In this document: positions 1 through 11,815 of the stretch, piece after piece | Layout: each line of letters starts with the position of its first letter | Position numbering within the stretch: the stretch's first letter is position 1 | DNA from: Branchiostoma floridae | Lineage: Eukaryota; Chordata; Leptocardii; Amphioxiformes; Branchiostomatidae | Length of the DNA: 64,000 bases | Direction of reading: 5' to 3' | Assembly: GCF_000003815.2 (NCBI RefSeq) | Contig: NC_049990.1 | Coordinates: 6,696,032 to 6,760,031 of the forward strand | Notes under the pieces: model-generated | What the model was told of the DNA's origin: nothing | Seen by the model: the letters and a program-made list of their open reading frames with translations, nothing else | Databases searched by the model: none | Position numbers and translations under genes: made by a program

Positions 1-1010
1 ATCCTCTAACATTTTTGCCGTTTTTTTGTCAGTCTATGTAAGGACATGATATGTTGTGTCACCACTCCGCCATTTTGTTTCAGGAATGTTAACGTTACAT
101 ATTGAGGGCCCCCAGGCAATACAGAAGCTACGGTCGATGGCATGCTTCGACCCAAAACCACAGGTCATCAATACAGGGTAGTTTGTCAGTGCGAAAGGCC
201 ACTTTTTCATTTGTAAAAGTTGGAATGTGTCCCGGTAATAACACGGGAGCATGCGTTTGTCAATAAACTACGTGATTTATTGAGAAAATTTTGTTATACG
301 TCAAGATATGACACTATCAAATTCAGACCTATCCAAGCTGTAGTTCGACAACTTTATGATTGATTGCTGTGATAAAGAAACGAACAAAAAAGTAATTTCG
401 AGGGGAGGCAGAATCAAAAGGAAACTGAAAAGGAAAGACTGAGAAATATAATCTACACAAGAAAATTGAGATTGATATGACAAAAGAATAAATCTGTCCA
501 CTGACAGTTGACCTAGAAAAAATTTCCACGTCTGATATTTCACCCCTCCTACTCTTTTGGTTCGTCCCTTTAAGGTATCAATTTCCGAAGGTCAGAGGTC
601 ACCATAGGTAGCTCTGAAGGACAATCTGCAAGTGAAGTAGTTTTGTATTTACCGTGTGCCTTGGGTCGACCTACTTTCCTATCCGCTTTTCTAGTAGATG
701 ATATCAAGTATGATAATACCATTCCCTCTTCTTGTGTCTAACACTATTGTTGTTGTACGAAGTTTCTTCGTACAAATGCAGAATAATGTATTTTATGATC
801 CGTGCAAAATGTATTATCGTCAAGGGAACAATTGGTAGATAACTGCCTCGTGATATTGACTGTTAATTCCAGTGGAAGCACACGTTGCTGTGTGCAAATG
901 TAAAATGAATTGTTGTTATTAAAGTCATGATGTTGGTCATGCTAAATAAAACATTTGTGCTCGTTACGCAGTAATTGGTCTCGCTTCGTGCGTTAGAGCA
1001 CGGCATGTAA
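1..1010. other. No gene recognised
   Basis: AT-rich sequence with short random open frames on both strands; no motif, splice-consistent exon or repeat was supported. Confidence 0.5.
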
Positions 1011-1543
1011 ATCTAAAGGCGGGTTCACACGTGCGTATAACGCTAGTTCACCTTTATCCGCGGGGTAACCTATATCCGTTGTTTTTCAAAACAGTGTATT
1101 TAGGCACATCAAGCCCATGGATGGTAGTTTTAAGCTGCAATATACTGAAAATATTGCAATTTGAAACCAACGTCCGTCGGTGTGATATCTCCGACGACCC
1201 TGTTTTTAAAAACAACGGATATAGGTTACCCAACGGATAAAGGTGAACTAGCGTTATATATTCAAGTCTTTATGAGGTCCGTATGGAGTTCTTGGCCTCT
1301 ACCAGTCTCCACAGGTCACAGGAAAATACTAGAAATTGGAGAATTATAGACAAATAACATGTTAGAGAAGTTAGCAGACCGAAGAGTATGGTTTGCGACC
1401 CACCTAACTCGTCTGTCGTTTTAGCTGCCTATATTTGTCCAAGCTCTATTATTTTTCCATCAACCTGTGGAGCCTGGTAGAGGCTTCCATACAGATCTCA
1501 TACGGACCTGAATATAAACGCACGTGTGAACCCACCTTAAATC
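1011..1543. mobile_element. Outer foldback MITE
   Basis: GGGTTCACACGTGCG near 1021-1035 pairs with CGCACGTGTGAACCC near 1519-1533, and TATGAGGTCCGTATGGAG with GCCTCTACCAG (1270-1310) pairs with CTGGTAGAGGC and CATACGGACCTG (1470-1512). It is split by the inner MITE at 1040-1254. Confidence 0.8.
1040..1254. mobile_element. Inner MITE, long TIRs, TATA target duplication
   Basis: 215 bp with arms of about 55 bp: ACGCTAGTTCACCTTTATCC at the left end, its inverse GGATAAAGGTGAACTAGCGT at the right; both arms continue through CCTATATCCGTTGTTTTT. Flanked by TATA at 1036-1039 and 1255-1258. Confidence 0.85.
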
Positions 1544-2209
1544 TTACGGATGACATCAGCGTACGCATTGATTACCGCCTGCGTTTGAAAAAAAAAAAAC
1601 ACAAGAAATTTTAGACATAGTCCATAAAATTTACTTGCTGTGGCCTTAGAATCGCCCCAGGAATCCAATTGTTCCATGTCATTGCGGATGTGTCTTTTAT
1701 GTTTGTTAAACACACCAATGTGCGTCCAATACCGGTAACAATATAGAGTATACACATCAATACTTTTCTTCATATTCAGCGGACGGCCCAACACCACGCG
1801 TCTAGTATAATGTTTTGAAGGGTTTCTGAGTGGTGCTCAGTGTTCACGTCGTCAGGCTTTTGTTCAGTCGATGGCTCTTCATGACTCCTCTTGTTTTGTA
1901 GGGGTGAAAGGGTGGCAACGATATTTGTTAAAGGCACACGAGCTGGGCAACCTGTATAGTCATGACCTATGTACTTTAAGGTGGTATCTTACTGAACTTG
2001 GGGCACCGGTGCGGCACTGCTGGGTTCGAAAGAGTACTCAATGAATTTCAGAGATAAAGAACGAATTTCCTTACATTTTGTGTATTTTGTTGTCTTCTAA
2101 GTCAATTTTTACGTATTACGCAATATCTGAATTATAAAAAAATCAGAGAAAATAACAGAACAATGCCGTAGTGAACGAACCCCCACAGTGCCACACCGGT
2201 GCCCCAAGT

Positions 2210-2330
2210 GCAGTGAGATACCACCTTTACAAGGGAATGTTCGCTGTGGTTTTGTTTGCGGTTTTCTCAGTGACCACTTCGCCGCAAACGGAGAACCATC
2301 GCGAAAAGTCTGGTCATCTCTTCTGCCTGC
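2210..2330. repeat. Dispersed GCGGTGG-type repeat
   Basis: Words GTTCGCTGTGGTTTTG, TTTGCGGTTTTCTCAG, ACCACTTCGCCGCAAACGG and ATCGCGAAAAG form imperfect inverted pairs; related sequence recurs at 2455-2500 and 49800-49930. Confidence 0.5.
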
Positions 2331-2339
2331 CAACATCAT

Positions 2340-2442
2340 TAGCCTGGGTACTATCCGGGTAGTAGTTTGCTCCTATTTTCGCTTCTGCTATAGCAGAGAA
2401 AACGTCGAGACGAACTACTACTAGGATGGCACCCAGGCTAGA
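2340..2442. mobile_element. Short foldback MITE
   Basis: AGCCTGGGTACTATCC and GTAGTAGTTTG at the left pair with CGAACTACTACTAGGATGG and CACCCAGGCT at the right; flanked by TA. Confidence 0.7.
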
Positions 2443-2639
2443 ACATCATTTTTTCAACCACGAACTTCAAACCACAGCGAAATCGCAAACCATTATGTCC
2501 CTTCTTCAGTGTTTGTCTTCAACTCTCGATTTTTTGTTCCAAGCAGATGTTATGCTCGGTCTCAGTGTTTTACTCGTGTCTAGTTTAAGAGCTACTAGAA
2601 AGACGTACTAAATGTAGAAAACACGCGTAAAACACTGAG

Positions 2640-3725
2640 ACTTGTCCTTCCATCTACTTGGAGATAATTCCAAGCACATGTTGAAGGGGGAGGTCATTGC
2701 CTTCTTCTGATCAGTAAAGCAGTTCTTACAGCCGATCTCTGGCTTCAACCGAATGCATCTTCAGCTGAAGAAATCTAGTCTCGACCGGTCTCCATAGATC
2801 GTTTGAAAAATAGTTGAAACTTGCGACAAAGCATTAATTGTTATTTCCAGACAGTGTTTTCTGGAGTTTCAGAGGACCTATATCTATTACGTGAAGCATC
2901 CAGCCCACTTCAGACACATTTCTCGTGAGCTCCAGCCGCCCTGACCACACTGTCTGGTACTCAGACCGTAAAAGTACTCTTCAAAGGCATTACACAACGT
3001 CAATATAGTCAAAGTGCCCCTTTCAATATCAAATGAAACGTCACTCTGAAGAGTTTGAAAAGAGAGCCATCGCCAGAAATATCCAGAAGCTTCTTCTATC
3101 TTGCTATATCATTAAGTATCAACGCCACTTATAAGTTTGAACGTGTAAAATCATTACATGACGCCAATGAACGTCAGAACGTTGTCCTGTTATGGAATGA
3201 GGACGTCACTGTACTGATGTAGTATTCCGGAAGAGGCTCCAAAAGTAGGCCATTGACCGCTAGAGCCGGAACTTCTGATTTTTATTGCAATTGTGTCAAA
3301 GTCATCCACCACTTTTTCTGTTGGAACAAGTACAAAAGTGGCTTTCATGTCGTTTTAACTTTGGATTTAGTAACTGGAAGTAACACGGAAGTGTCTCTAT
3401 TTAAGTCAAGTGTGTGATGACATGTTCATCCCTTGGTTAAAGCTCTTGACAAAACTCTGAAGTGCAACCCTTTTCAAAAACGTTTCCTGTTGATATGCAG
3501 TTCTATGCGGATGATACACTTCGAGGATTATTATATAGTAACTTGTTTCTCTTTGATAATGCTTGGAAGTTTATTTTCTTGGAAACCTCATTACGCATTA
3601 CGTCATACAGATTTGTACAACAGCTACATGTAGACGAGCAAAGATAGAAACCAGGAAATAAAATGTGACGAAACTGTTGAAATCATTACCTCTATGTGTT
3701 GAACTTAAGCTTCCACTAGGCCATA
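2640..3725. other. No gene recognised
   Basis: Unremarkable AT-rich DNA. Short open frames at 3433-3647 have no recognisable domain. Confidence 0.5.
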
Positions 3726-3727
3726 GA

Positions 3728-3780
3728 TACACATGTGGAAGGGATACGATCCTTTGGGCGTATCATTTCTACACGTGTAA
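3728..3780. repeat. Short hairpin
   Basis: ACACATGTGGAAGGGATACG pairs with CGTATCATTTCTACACGTGT across a loop of about 10 bases. Confidence 0.7.
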
Positions 3781-3984
3781 CTCATTTGAGAAAATAGTAT
3801 AGTCATCTACATAGTCTTATTAGATGGGGTTTTAAGAGCCAAAGGTCCTGTATTTGAGAAGACTTGGAGTCTTGTAGAGATTACTTCTTCGGCACCAAGG
3901 AACGATATGTAATCAATCGTCCTGGCATTCATTGTAGTACACATTGTACAATACACAACTCAGGTGACTGAGTGTCAGCTATAC

Positions 3985-4083
3985 GCATATAGACATGTCC
4001 TGTTACCTTTTAAAGTAAAGTAATTGAGCTGTACATATAGACTTGCCCTGTTACCTTTGACAGTAAAGTAATTGAGCTGTAAA
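3985..4083. repeat. Direct duplication of ~49 bp
   Basis: ATATAGAC-x-TGTCCTGTTACC, then AGTAAAGTAATTGAGCTGTA, occurs twice in tandem with small changes. Confidence 0.8.
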
Positions 4084-4099
4084 CATTCTTTTCTTTTAT

Positions 4100-5870
4100 T
4101 GTCAAAGGAGTCAAACAGTCGATAAGACAGTCTGACTTTTGTAATTCAGTCTGTATAACTTTTTGAACTGTGTGATAAACACTGGTGTACCATTGATACA
4201 AATATTTGGTTCAAATGCGATGCCCAGAGTTATCCAAACTCAGAGTTTTCCTTTCCCGCAAAGATATTGATTGATGACTTGATAACCATAGAAATAACTA
4301 AAACGCACACAAAAAAGCACCCATGGAAAAGTAAGGACAATGATATTTTATATTTCGATGTAGGTTAGACATCCAGGCAATAAGATACGCCGAAACGTCT
4401 GACAGTTTCCAAAACCATATCCAGTTGCTTGAGTAACTACTTTTGGATATTTGATATTCTTTTTGCAATAATTGCCAACAAATATCTTTTTTTATTTCAG
4501 CAAAAACACATCAAATATTTCAGTACCATGTAGTTTCCATGCTATAAAACATGGACAAACACAAAACTCAAGTACACTGTACATGTGTCCGACCAAAGTT
4601 ACATGTCTTTGACAACACGTATAAAATCATGATCAATCTATTTGCGAACCGCACACACATCAGACTTAAGTGGCCATTTATACATCATTGTTGCTAAAAG
4701 CTTTGCCGTTTGGACCTTTGTCACATGTCGGGCACTTGTGTACATTCTGGGTGGTTCGGACGATTCAATCAACGCAAGTAATGACTGCTTCAGTCTCGTG
4801 TTTTACAATGAGTCAAGTTTTCAACAATGACCATGCACGTTGGTACAGCTGTGCAAAATACATCAAGGACAAAACTTACCTCCAAGTAGGCAGATATTCA
4901 GGAAGGAAATTTGGATCATACAAAGAGTGTGCAGCAAAGAGTGATGTGCCTTACCCTGAAAGGAGGCGTATAACAGGAATTTTGAGTTGCAACTATGTAA
5001 GAAGTGGGGATTTTCGACTTCTTTTGCTTCCAAAAAAGGAGTAGAGCTTACGTTGTCCAAATATAGCCAAGACTAGTTTGTCAATAGAGATTCCTGTTAC
5101 AATAATGCCAGTCAATTCTTAATGTTTTCCATGTATATTTTCTGTGTCTCTATCACAAGCAAAGTTCCCAAAGTCTACGTACTTGCAATTAGCATTAGGC
5201 CAAGAAGTTGAAAAATAGACTCTAAAACCTGTATCACTGTCACCTACAGCTCTGATCATTGTGATCATTTCTTCGCAGGGTTTTCAAGGCACTTCAGATC
5301 ATATGTATGGCACACCAATTATAGGCAGAACTCTAATGTCGGAGCTATCTATAATGTAAAACTACTATAGCAGTGCTCTTCTAAGGCGTACCATGACGTA
5401 AATGAACGATAGAAAGTTGCCGGTTATGGAATAAAACGCCAGGTACAGATGTCTTACTCAATCGCAATAGGAAGGAGTCCCTCGAAGTAGGCCATCGCCC
5501 GGCAGAGTCAGAAACTCTCCATTGCTATCATTAGGTCTTCGCGGCAATCGTCATCTTTCTAGTTGAAATACGTGCATAAGTGTCCGTCGTCGTTGATTCG
5601 CAAAAGCTCTTGGAATTGTCAGACATTGTTAGGTTTCAGTTACTTGGTCTAATGTATTTTTCATGGATGATGAAAAAAAAATCAAAATTGTTCACATAGA
5701 GAAAATAAGTTGCAAGTAAAGGAGAAAAAACGGAAAATCGACAGATTTTGCAAATGGAGGGCTTATTTTGCATTGTGCATAAGAATATTATATAATTCTA
5801 TGGCCTGTGAATGATGGAAATTTGCAGCATGTAAAAGTTAAGTTAAAGTCATTTTCATAATTAATGACGA
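4100..5870. other. No gene recognised; one dispersed repeat
   Basis: At 4365-4450 is a repeat also found at 42240-42305 and 43088-43160 (TATCCAGTTGCTTGAGTAAC). The 124-aa open frame at 4670-5044 has no recognised domain or splice context and was not called. Confidence 0.45.
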
Positions 5871-5940
5871 TATAAGACTATCTAAAGACTTTCATACCTT
5901 TTAAAGACTTTCATACTTTTTTAAAGACGTTCATACTTTG
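5871..5940. repeat. Three tandem copies of a ~23-bp unit
   Basis: AAAGACTTTCATAC is repeated at spacing 22-24 bp (third copy AAAGACGTTCATAC). Confidence 0.75.
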
Positions 5941-6125
5941 AATTATTTGTGTTATTCGGTGGATGATATAACTGATTTAAGTTATGCAAATGAGGGTCTT
6001 ATTTGCATACTCAACGAGAGCCCGCATATCATTTAAGGATAGTTTGAGATGCGTTGTTTTATGATTGAACATTCATATGTTATTCTGGTAGCTACTATGG
6101 TTCTAAGAGCCGGGTAAGGGATACC

Positions 6126-6291
6126 AATCCTAATCTCCAAGCAGATCCTACGGTAGCATAAGATACTATTAAAAGCTGTCAGAGGAGTGTGTTTGGCTAC
6201 CGGTGGCTGATGACTCCCTTTGGCCAGCTGTACTCCTTAGCCAGCTTTGATACTATCTTATGCCACTGGTAAATCTGCATGGAGATTATAC
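6126..6291. mobile_element. Foldback element, family of the 63.7-kb hairpin
   Basis: TAATCTCCAAGCAGATCCTA and CGGTAGCATAAGATACTATT at the left pair with GATACTATCTTATGCCACTG and AAATCTGCATGGAGATTATA at the right. CAGATCCTACGGTAGCATAA recurs at 63660-63679. Confidence 0.75.
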
Positions 6292-6437
6292 CAATCCCTC
6301 CCCTTTTGCCGGCCTTAGAAAATATACCCTGCTACAAGAAACAGCGAGGAAACGTTACTGCCCTATGTGCCACAAGACACTTCAAGGTGAGCAACAGCTG
6401 GAGTTCGAACAGCTGTCAAGTCATAAAGGTATTCCCC

Positions 6438-6895
6438 TTTTATCTAGTTGACAAACAAGCCTTACGGCAAGGCCATGTCTCAACAGAACCACCGACAACG
6501 ACTATCAAACCGGTCACGTTATGGTTTGTACATATTACAATAGAGGTGGGCAAAGTAAACTGAAATACGTGAGGTCACTTGTCTTTCAATGTCAAACTTT
6601 AATTTGCAATTGGGGCATAATGGATACATCTTATATGGATACATCTTATATAAAAATTCTAACTGGAAACCAAGTATGTGACTCCCAAAAAAGGCTAGGG
6701 TATGCACGTTTTCTAGGCCTAGTGTAGATAGGGAAACAGGAAACACAACACATTTTTCCTAGGCTTAGTTGACAAACAGGCCTTACGGCAAGGCCATGTC
6801 GTTTTTATCTAATTGGCAAACAAGCTTTACGGCAAGTCCGTGTCTCTACAGTACAGAAGCATCAAAAACGATTATCAAACCGGTCACGTCTCCGT
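6438..6895. repeat. Repeated block around GCCTTACGGCAAGGCCATGT
   Basis: The block AGTTGACAAACAAGCC, TTACGGCAAGGCCATGTCTC, ATCAAACCGGTCACGT occurs at 6445-6520 and, partly doubled, at 6768-6890. Between them (6560-6760) lies a copy of an element also seen inverted at 43557-43830. Confidence 0.65.
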
Positions 6896-6899
6896 CAAC

Positions 6900-8410
6900 A
6901 ATTGATCGCCATTCTCCATAAACGAACGACAGCCGCAATCGGGCCCGGGGGACTCCCAATTGCAACTAGTAATGACCAATTATGTTTCCAAGCAATTTCC
7001 AAAGGCCTTGCGTAAGGGATAGTGTGAAAATGGCACCTCGGGGCTCTGCCAGGAAATAGTGAATACGTTTGAAAGGTTTGCTCGGCAGGGTAGCAATTTG
7101 CCATGAAGATGTTTCTAGACGCAGGAGTACTAGCGGCGGGGTGATAAAGGGTTTAATATGTGTAGGTGATATCATGCTATTATATTTCAAAAGGCTGTCG
7201 TAAAAGGTATACTTTAGCAGATCCATATATAGAATAGATAAATGCGAACTGTTAAGAGAAAAATCTATGAAAACCTTAAAAGCTTGGTCGACACACATTC
7301 CAATCATTTTTCAAAACATATAACAAGCAGTTGTCCATTATCTATCAAGACGATGATATAGAGCGCTGAAAATTGAGATCTTTTTAAAACACATGGAGAT
7401 CTTTTCATCACATCCGGAGATTGAAGAGTAACTTCGATTTCTTACATCAGAGAAATATTGTTTAGAGTTTTTGTAATTTCTGGACAAAATGTAAAACGTG
7501 AAAGTACATTTGTGTTACTAAACAAATAAACAAAGCGTAAAAAATCTTCTTTTTTTTTTATCGGTGAAATTCGTTGGCCGTTCTGCCAAATCGCCTGGCC
7601 ATTGACATACAGTCAAAAGTCAGGTACTAGAAACCACCACTGCATAAGGACCACCCGTTCAGTGATATCCAAGTATAGCAAACCTGCATTAAAGGCCAAC
7701 TCTGCGTAAATACCATGTGACCATTGTGACCACTTTTGATGGTGCCTTAGATAATTTTTCCCATTAACACAAGCATGTACCTATCAAACATGTATCTATC
7801 AATCAATCAATAAATGAATAAATAAATGTAGGATCACGTCTTGGTCACCTGTATACGGTAAAAAAAATTCTTTAAGTCATTTTATTGGTCACGATAGACA
7901 GGTTTGACTGTGCATCAGAAAGTATCGGACTTTAAGATTGCTTAAATAGGTACAGCGTCCTGATAGTAATGTTGTCTTGTTGACAAATCTAACAAACCAT
8001 TTGTTGTTCTATACCTGTCCAAAGAATGTTATCTTCTTACAAACAAAACCAGCAAACAATACAGACACTTACTTCCAACGACTTTCTTATTGACAAATAT
8101 GACCATGCGAGCTAATCGTTCTGCCGCACTACAATTGTGTTGAAAGTAAACTGTACGAGATTCTTGTTCAAACACTTTTTGTGAGCTGTGCAAACGGAAA
8201 AGCGCTTATTCATTAGATTGTGTGGAAAGTCTATATGCGATATAGAGTGAAGTGTGTGGGCGCAACAGCCGTCACAAATTCCACGTGGTTATCGTTGGGC
8301 TATTAATGTGTTATTTTTAAGTCACGATTCTGGAAGGTGCTTCCTGTCGAGGGTCGAAATAAACTCATTTCCTTCTATTTTTATCTTCATGAAAAATGTA
8401 GATATAGTTT
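6900..8410. other. No gene recognised
   Basis: AT-rich sequence with a short degenerate AATA/AATC repeat at about 7790-7830. Minus-strand open frames at 6895-7307 have no family resemblance that I recognise. Confidence 0.45.
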
Positions 8411-8417
8411 TGGGTGT

Positions 8418-8642
8418 GTAACGCTAGTGCATTTTTATCCGCGGGGGTAACCTATATCCATTGTATTAAAAAAACAGCGGCCTAGGTATATCAAGTCAAC
8501 GGATGGTGGTTTCAAGCTGCAAAACGTTTAAATTGCAATTGAAAATCATCGTCCGTCGACTTGACATCCCTAAATGACATGTTTTAAAAAAACGGATATA
8601 CACTGTAGCTTACCTAGCGAATTAAGGTGAACGAGCGTTATG
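8418..8642. mobile_element. Second copy of the inner MITE family
   Basis: Starts TAACGCTAGTGCATTTTTATC and ends AAGGTGAACGAGCGTTA; interior matches 1040-1254 (GGTAACCTATATCC, ACGGATGGT, GTCCGTCG) with several indels. Confidence 0.8.
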
Positions 8643-9117
8643 TCTGTTTGTCTGTCTGTGTTTCGGAATTTTGTAGTCAGCATAACTCAAAAACGTCTGG
8701 ATGGATTACGATGATATTTGTAATGTGGTTAGGTGTTGAGAAAACAATGGTCAAGGTCAATTTTGGGCCTCCTGGTATGTGACCTTGGTACTGCAGCAAA
8801 AATTTTGTATCTATTGACCTGTATGTGCCTGGGTCTTGATTTTTTATGGCACTATAGTTTCTACCTCCGTGTACACAGTGTTCTTTACAATGTGACTGCG
8901 TATGTCTGTATTTAATTAATCATTCATTTCCTCTCAGAGGCAAAGGTCAGAGTTGCTGGGGTGATAGGAAATTGAGTTCAAAGTTGATGAAATCAGTCAT
9001 TTATCAGACTTGCCTAACAGCTGACGGATATACCGGATCATGGGGTCAATGGAAGATGCTACTAATTCTCGGGCAGGTATTGGTTATTTGTATGTTTGTT
9101 TGTGTTTATCATCATTA

Positions 9118-9951
9118 GGCCATGTTGATTTGATTATATGGATGACATCCTCCGGGAACTCCAAAACTGATGCGAGCGAGCGAATAAAAAAAAAAGTTTG
9201 GCCAAAAAAAAAAGTTGCCTTCAGTATGAAATCAAAGTGGCCAGGAAGGTTGAACATAGGACTAAACACACATAGTATGGTATACCAATAGTTAGGTGTA
9301 GGGACCAGTACATCATACGGGTGCAAAACATTTTTTTCTTCTTGGACCAATCCAAAAAAAACAGAGGAACAGGTTTCGCCAATTACAAAATGGACACAAT
9401 ATGTCGGCAGTCATTTGGGGTCTAACCTGGGGGCCAAGAAGACAACAAGAGCGAAGTCAAGTAGAGTTTATAGTCAATTGCACCAAGGTACAGAGACAGT
9501 TAGCCTTTATTACATGGAGATGGGATTTTAAAATGCAGTGGGAGTCCACTAATCCACCAAACAGATTCCTTTGTAGCAACATTGACCCATTACCATTGTT
9601 TTCAGTAGTGCCAGTTCTCAAGTTTCCACAGACAATCAGGTCCAGGTTCATGTCCAGACCTGGAAATGATCCTCTGGACCTGAAGTTTCTGTACTGGTAC
9701 CTCCCCCAACCAACAATAGATTTTTTTCTGTCCTTTCACATCTTATTCTTTGACTTTAGATTCATCTTGGCATTCTATGGCATTAGTTATCTGTTTTCTG
9801 ATACTTTTTTTTCAATCTTCGGAATATTTGTGCTCATTTTACAGCTGCTTTGCATAATTTATTGTGTGGTCGAAAACTTTTTTTTTTTTGGAAATGGCCG
9901 AAAATTGGTGCGAGCGCGGATGTCATCCATATAATCAAATCAACGTGGCCT
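9118..9951. mobile_element. PIF/Harbinger-like MITE with a nested hAT-like MITE
   Basis: Left end GGCCATGTTGATTTGATTAT and ATGGATGACATCC; right end GGATGTCATCCATATAATCA and AATCAACGTGGCC, an inverted pair. Both tips are flanked by TTA, the TWA target of PIF/Harbinger elements (known). Interior contains a 420-bp insertion at 9292-9711. No transposase frame. Confidence 0.75.
9292..9711. mobile_element. hAT-like MITE nested in the Harbinger-like MITE
   Basis: Left tip TTAGGTGTAGGGACCAGTAC and right tip GTACTGGTACCTCCCCCAAC are inverted relatives. Flanks ACCAATAG (9284-9291) and AACAATAG (9712-9719) give an 8-bp target duplication with one change. Interior words (TTCTTGGACCA, CAGGTCCA, CTGGACCTGAA) match the element at 28003. 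Confidence 0.7.
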
Positions 9952-10159
9952 TAGTGAACTACAATTATGCAAGACATACGAGAAACCCATATCCAACCGG
10001 TCGTCAACTGCATTTCAGCCAGGCTAATACAGAGAATTCGCGAGCGCCACCTTTACGGTTTGGTCCGAATTACAGCAGCAAAGTATAAAGGTTGTCCACT
10101 AGCCTTTTTGAGGATACAGGTGCAGAGGGTTGTCCGTTGTGTCATGATATTGGAAAGCG

Positions 10160-10265
10160 TAGCCCATCCCTCTCCTTCCACTGCCTTTTAAACCCCCAAC
10201 CAAAGTCAGGTACACATTTTTACGCCTGGGTGGAGTGAGGAAAGTCGTTTTGTCAGAGAATTTGA
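10160..10265. repeat. SINE tail-like repeat
   Basis: CCATCCCTCTCCTTCCACTG then GGTGGAGTGAGGAAAGTCGT. The same two blocks recur at 48560-48665, and the second at 42795-42840 and 48895-48935. Confidence 0.55.
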
Positions 10266-10520
10266 ACTCACCCGAGCAACTGTGACCTTTGCCTGAACTG
10301 TGTCCGGATGAACACCTTGCGACTGTCTAACTTGGCATTGCCATTGTAAAATGGTACTAATTTTTCCATGAGTGTTCAATGTCCAGTCCATGGTCTAACT
10401 ATTGTACATGACGCTAATACTGTTGTACAGTCGTATGTAAAAGGTCTAATTTCATGCTATATATTGCCGTCCTGCATATGTGGACGGGCGTGGCTGTTGA
10501 TGGATTGACGCTCTCTTTGT

Positions 10521-10950
10521 AGTGCGCGTAGTCCAGCGGTTAGTGACCCCTGTCTCTGGACCAAGAAGTCCAGAGTTCGAACCACTGTATGTTGTCGCTC
10601 ACACGACATGCTAATGGAAATGTACTGGAAAGGCTTGAGGTCCTTAGGTATCTTTGCGGTTAATGACCTCTGCATCTGGACCAAGAAGTCACCAGGTCGA
10701 ATCGATATCACGATCGGCGCCCATCCGACTGATTGAAATGTACTGGGGAAAGGCTTGAGGTCCTTAGGAAGAGGCATCATCTTTTTGAAGTGCGTGTACT
10801 CCAGCGGTTAATGACCCCTGCCGCTGGACCAAGAAGTCGAAAGTTCGAACAACGGTTGTCACTCGACAACAACATGCTACTGGAAATCATATATCTAAGC
10901 ATGTGAAAATGTACTGGAAAGGCTTGAGGTCTTTGGGAAGAGGCACCAAG
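10521..10950 (+). repeat. Tandem cluster of three tRNA-derived SINE copies
   Basis: Each copy has GTCCAGCGGTTAGTGACCCC (A-box-like), TCTGGACCAAGAAGTC, a GAGTTCGAACC-like B box, then ATGTACTGGAAAGGCTTGAG and GTCCTTAGGAAGAGG. Starts near 10521, 10652 and 10785. A related copy lies at 43945-44045. The tRNA-like head with B box identifies a Pol III-type SINE. Confidence 0.75.
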
Positions 10951-11059
10951 CCGCGGTCCACTTTTCGTTACATTTAGCTTGTCTAAGAGCTGTGGGATTT
11001 GCCCGGTACAATGAACCTGTAAATTTGGTACACATCGTCTGTTTTCTCTGTCACGACTA

Positions 11060-11440
11060 TAGGAACTACTCTACAAGCAGAGGTTAGGCTCCGGCTGTTT
11101 TTGCCGTTTGTTTAGGCGTTTTTATCGGGCTTTCTATTTTGTACTGTTTTCTAGATTTCTCCCGGCCTAACCTCTGCCAGCACATGGAACTATCAATGCC
11201 CCGTAAACCTAATCACTTTAACACATTATAGACAAGTCAATGATTCCCGGAGAGGGGCACTGTCACCTTCATCAAATGGAGTCAACTTGGTTTGCTCCGA
11301 CCCGGGGTCAGTGCCCAAAGGTCAGTGACCTTAGGCCGGAAGACATCAAGAAAACAGTACAAAATAAATAGCTAGCAAAAAACGTCTAAAAAACGTTAAA
11401 AAAAACAGCCGGAGCCTAACCTCTGCTTGGAGAGTAGCTG
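11060..11440. repeat. Foldback arms flanking the ~50-bp array
   Basis: CAGAGGTTAGGCTCCGGCTG and TTTCTATTTTGTACTGTTTT at 11080-11150 pair in inverse with AAAACAGTACAAAATAAATA and CAGCCGGAGCCTAACCTCTG at 11351-11428. Confidence 0.75.
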
Positions 11441-11815
11441 AATTTACGTCCCAAAAGCCGGAGCCTAACCTCTGCTTTGAGAGTAGGGGAATTTACGTCC
11501 AAAACAGCCGGAGCCTAACCTCTGCTTGGAGAGTAGGGGAATTTACGTCCAAAACAGCCGGAGCCTAACCTCTGCTTGGAGAGTAGGGGAATTTACGTCC
11601 CAAAAAGCCGGAGCCTAACCTCTGCTCGGAGAGTAGGGGAACTTACGTCCAAAACAGCGGGAGCCTAACCTCTGCTTGGAGCCTAACCTCTGCTTGGAGA
11701 GTAGGGGAATTTACGTCCAAAACAGCCGGAGCCTAACCTCTGCTTGGAGAGTAGGGGAATTAACGTCCAAAAAAGCCAGATCCTAACCTCTGCTTGGAGA
11801 GTAGGGGAATTTGCC
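11404..11815 (+). repeat. ~50-bp tandem array, about eight units
   Basis: Unit: AACAGCCGGAGCCTAACCTC, TGCTTGGAGAGTAGGGG, AATTTACGTCC. One unit is partly doubled at about 11660-11700. The flanks repeat each other: GATTTGCCCGGTAC at 10994 and GAATTTGCCCGGTAC at 11807, and AATGAACCTGTAAAT against AATGAATCTGTAAAT (about 11010 and 12003). Confidence 0.85.

Noticed and set aside
4670-5044. 124-codon open frame
   Set aside because: No domain, no splice partner, overlapped by an equally open alternative frame.
9401-9934. 177-codon open frame
   Set aside because: It runs across the nested hAT-like MITE and the Harbinger-like MITE; low-complexity hydrophobic tail and no domain.
11404-11815. CRISPR-like array
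   Set aside because: Units are contiguous with no unique spacers, and the DNA is eukaryotic; it is a minisatellite.
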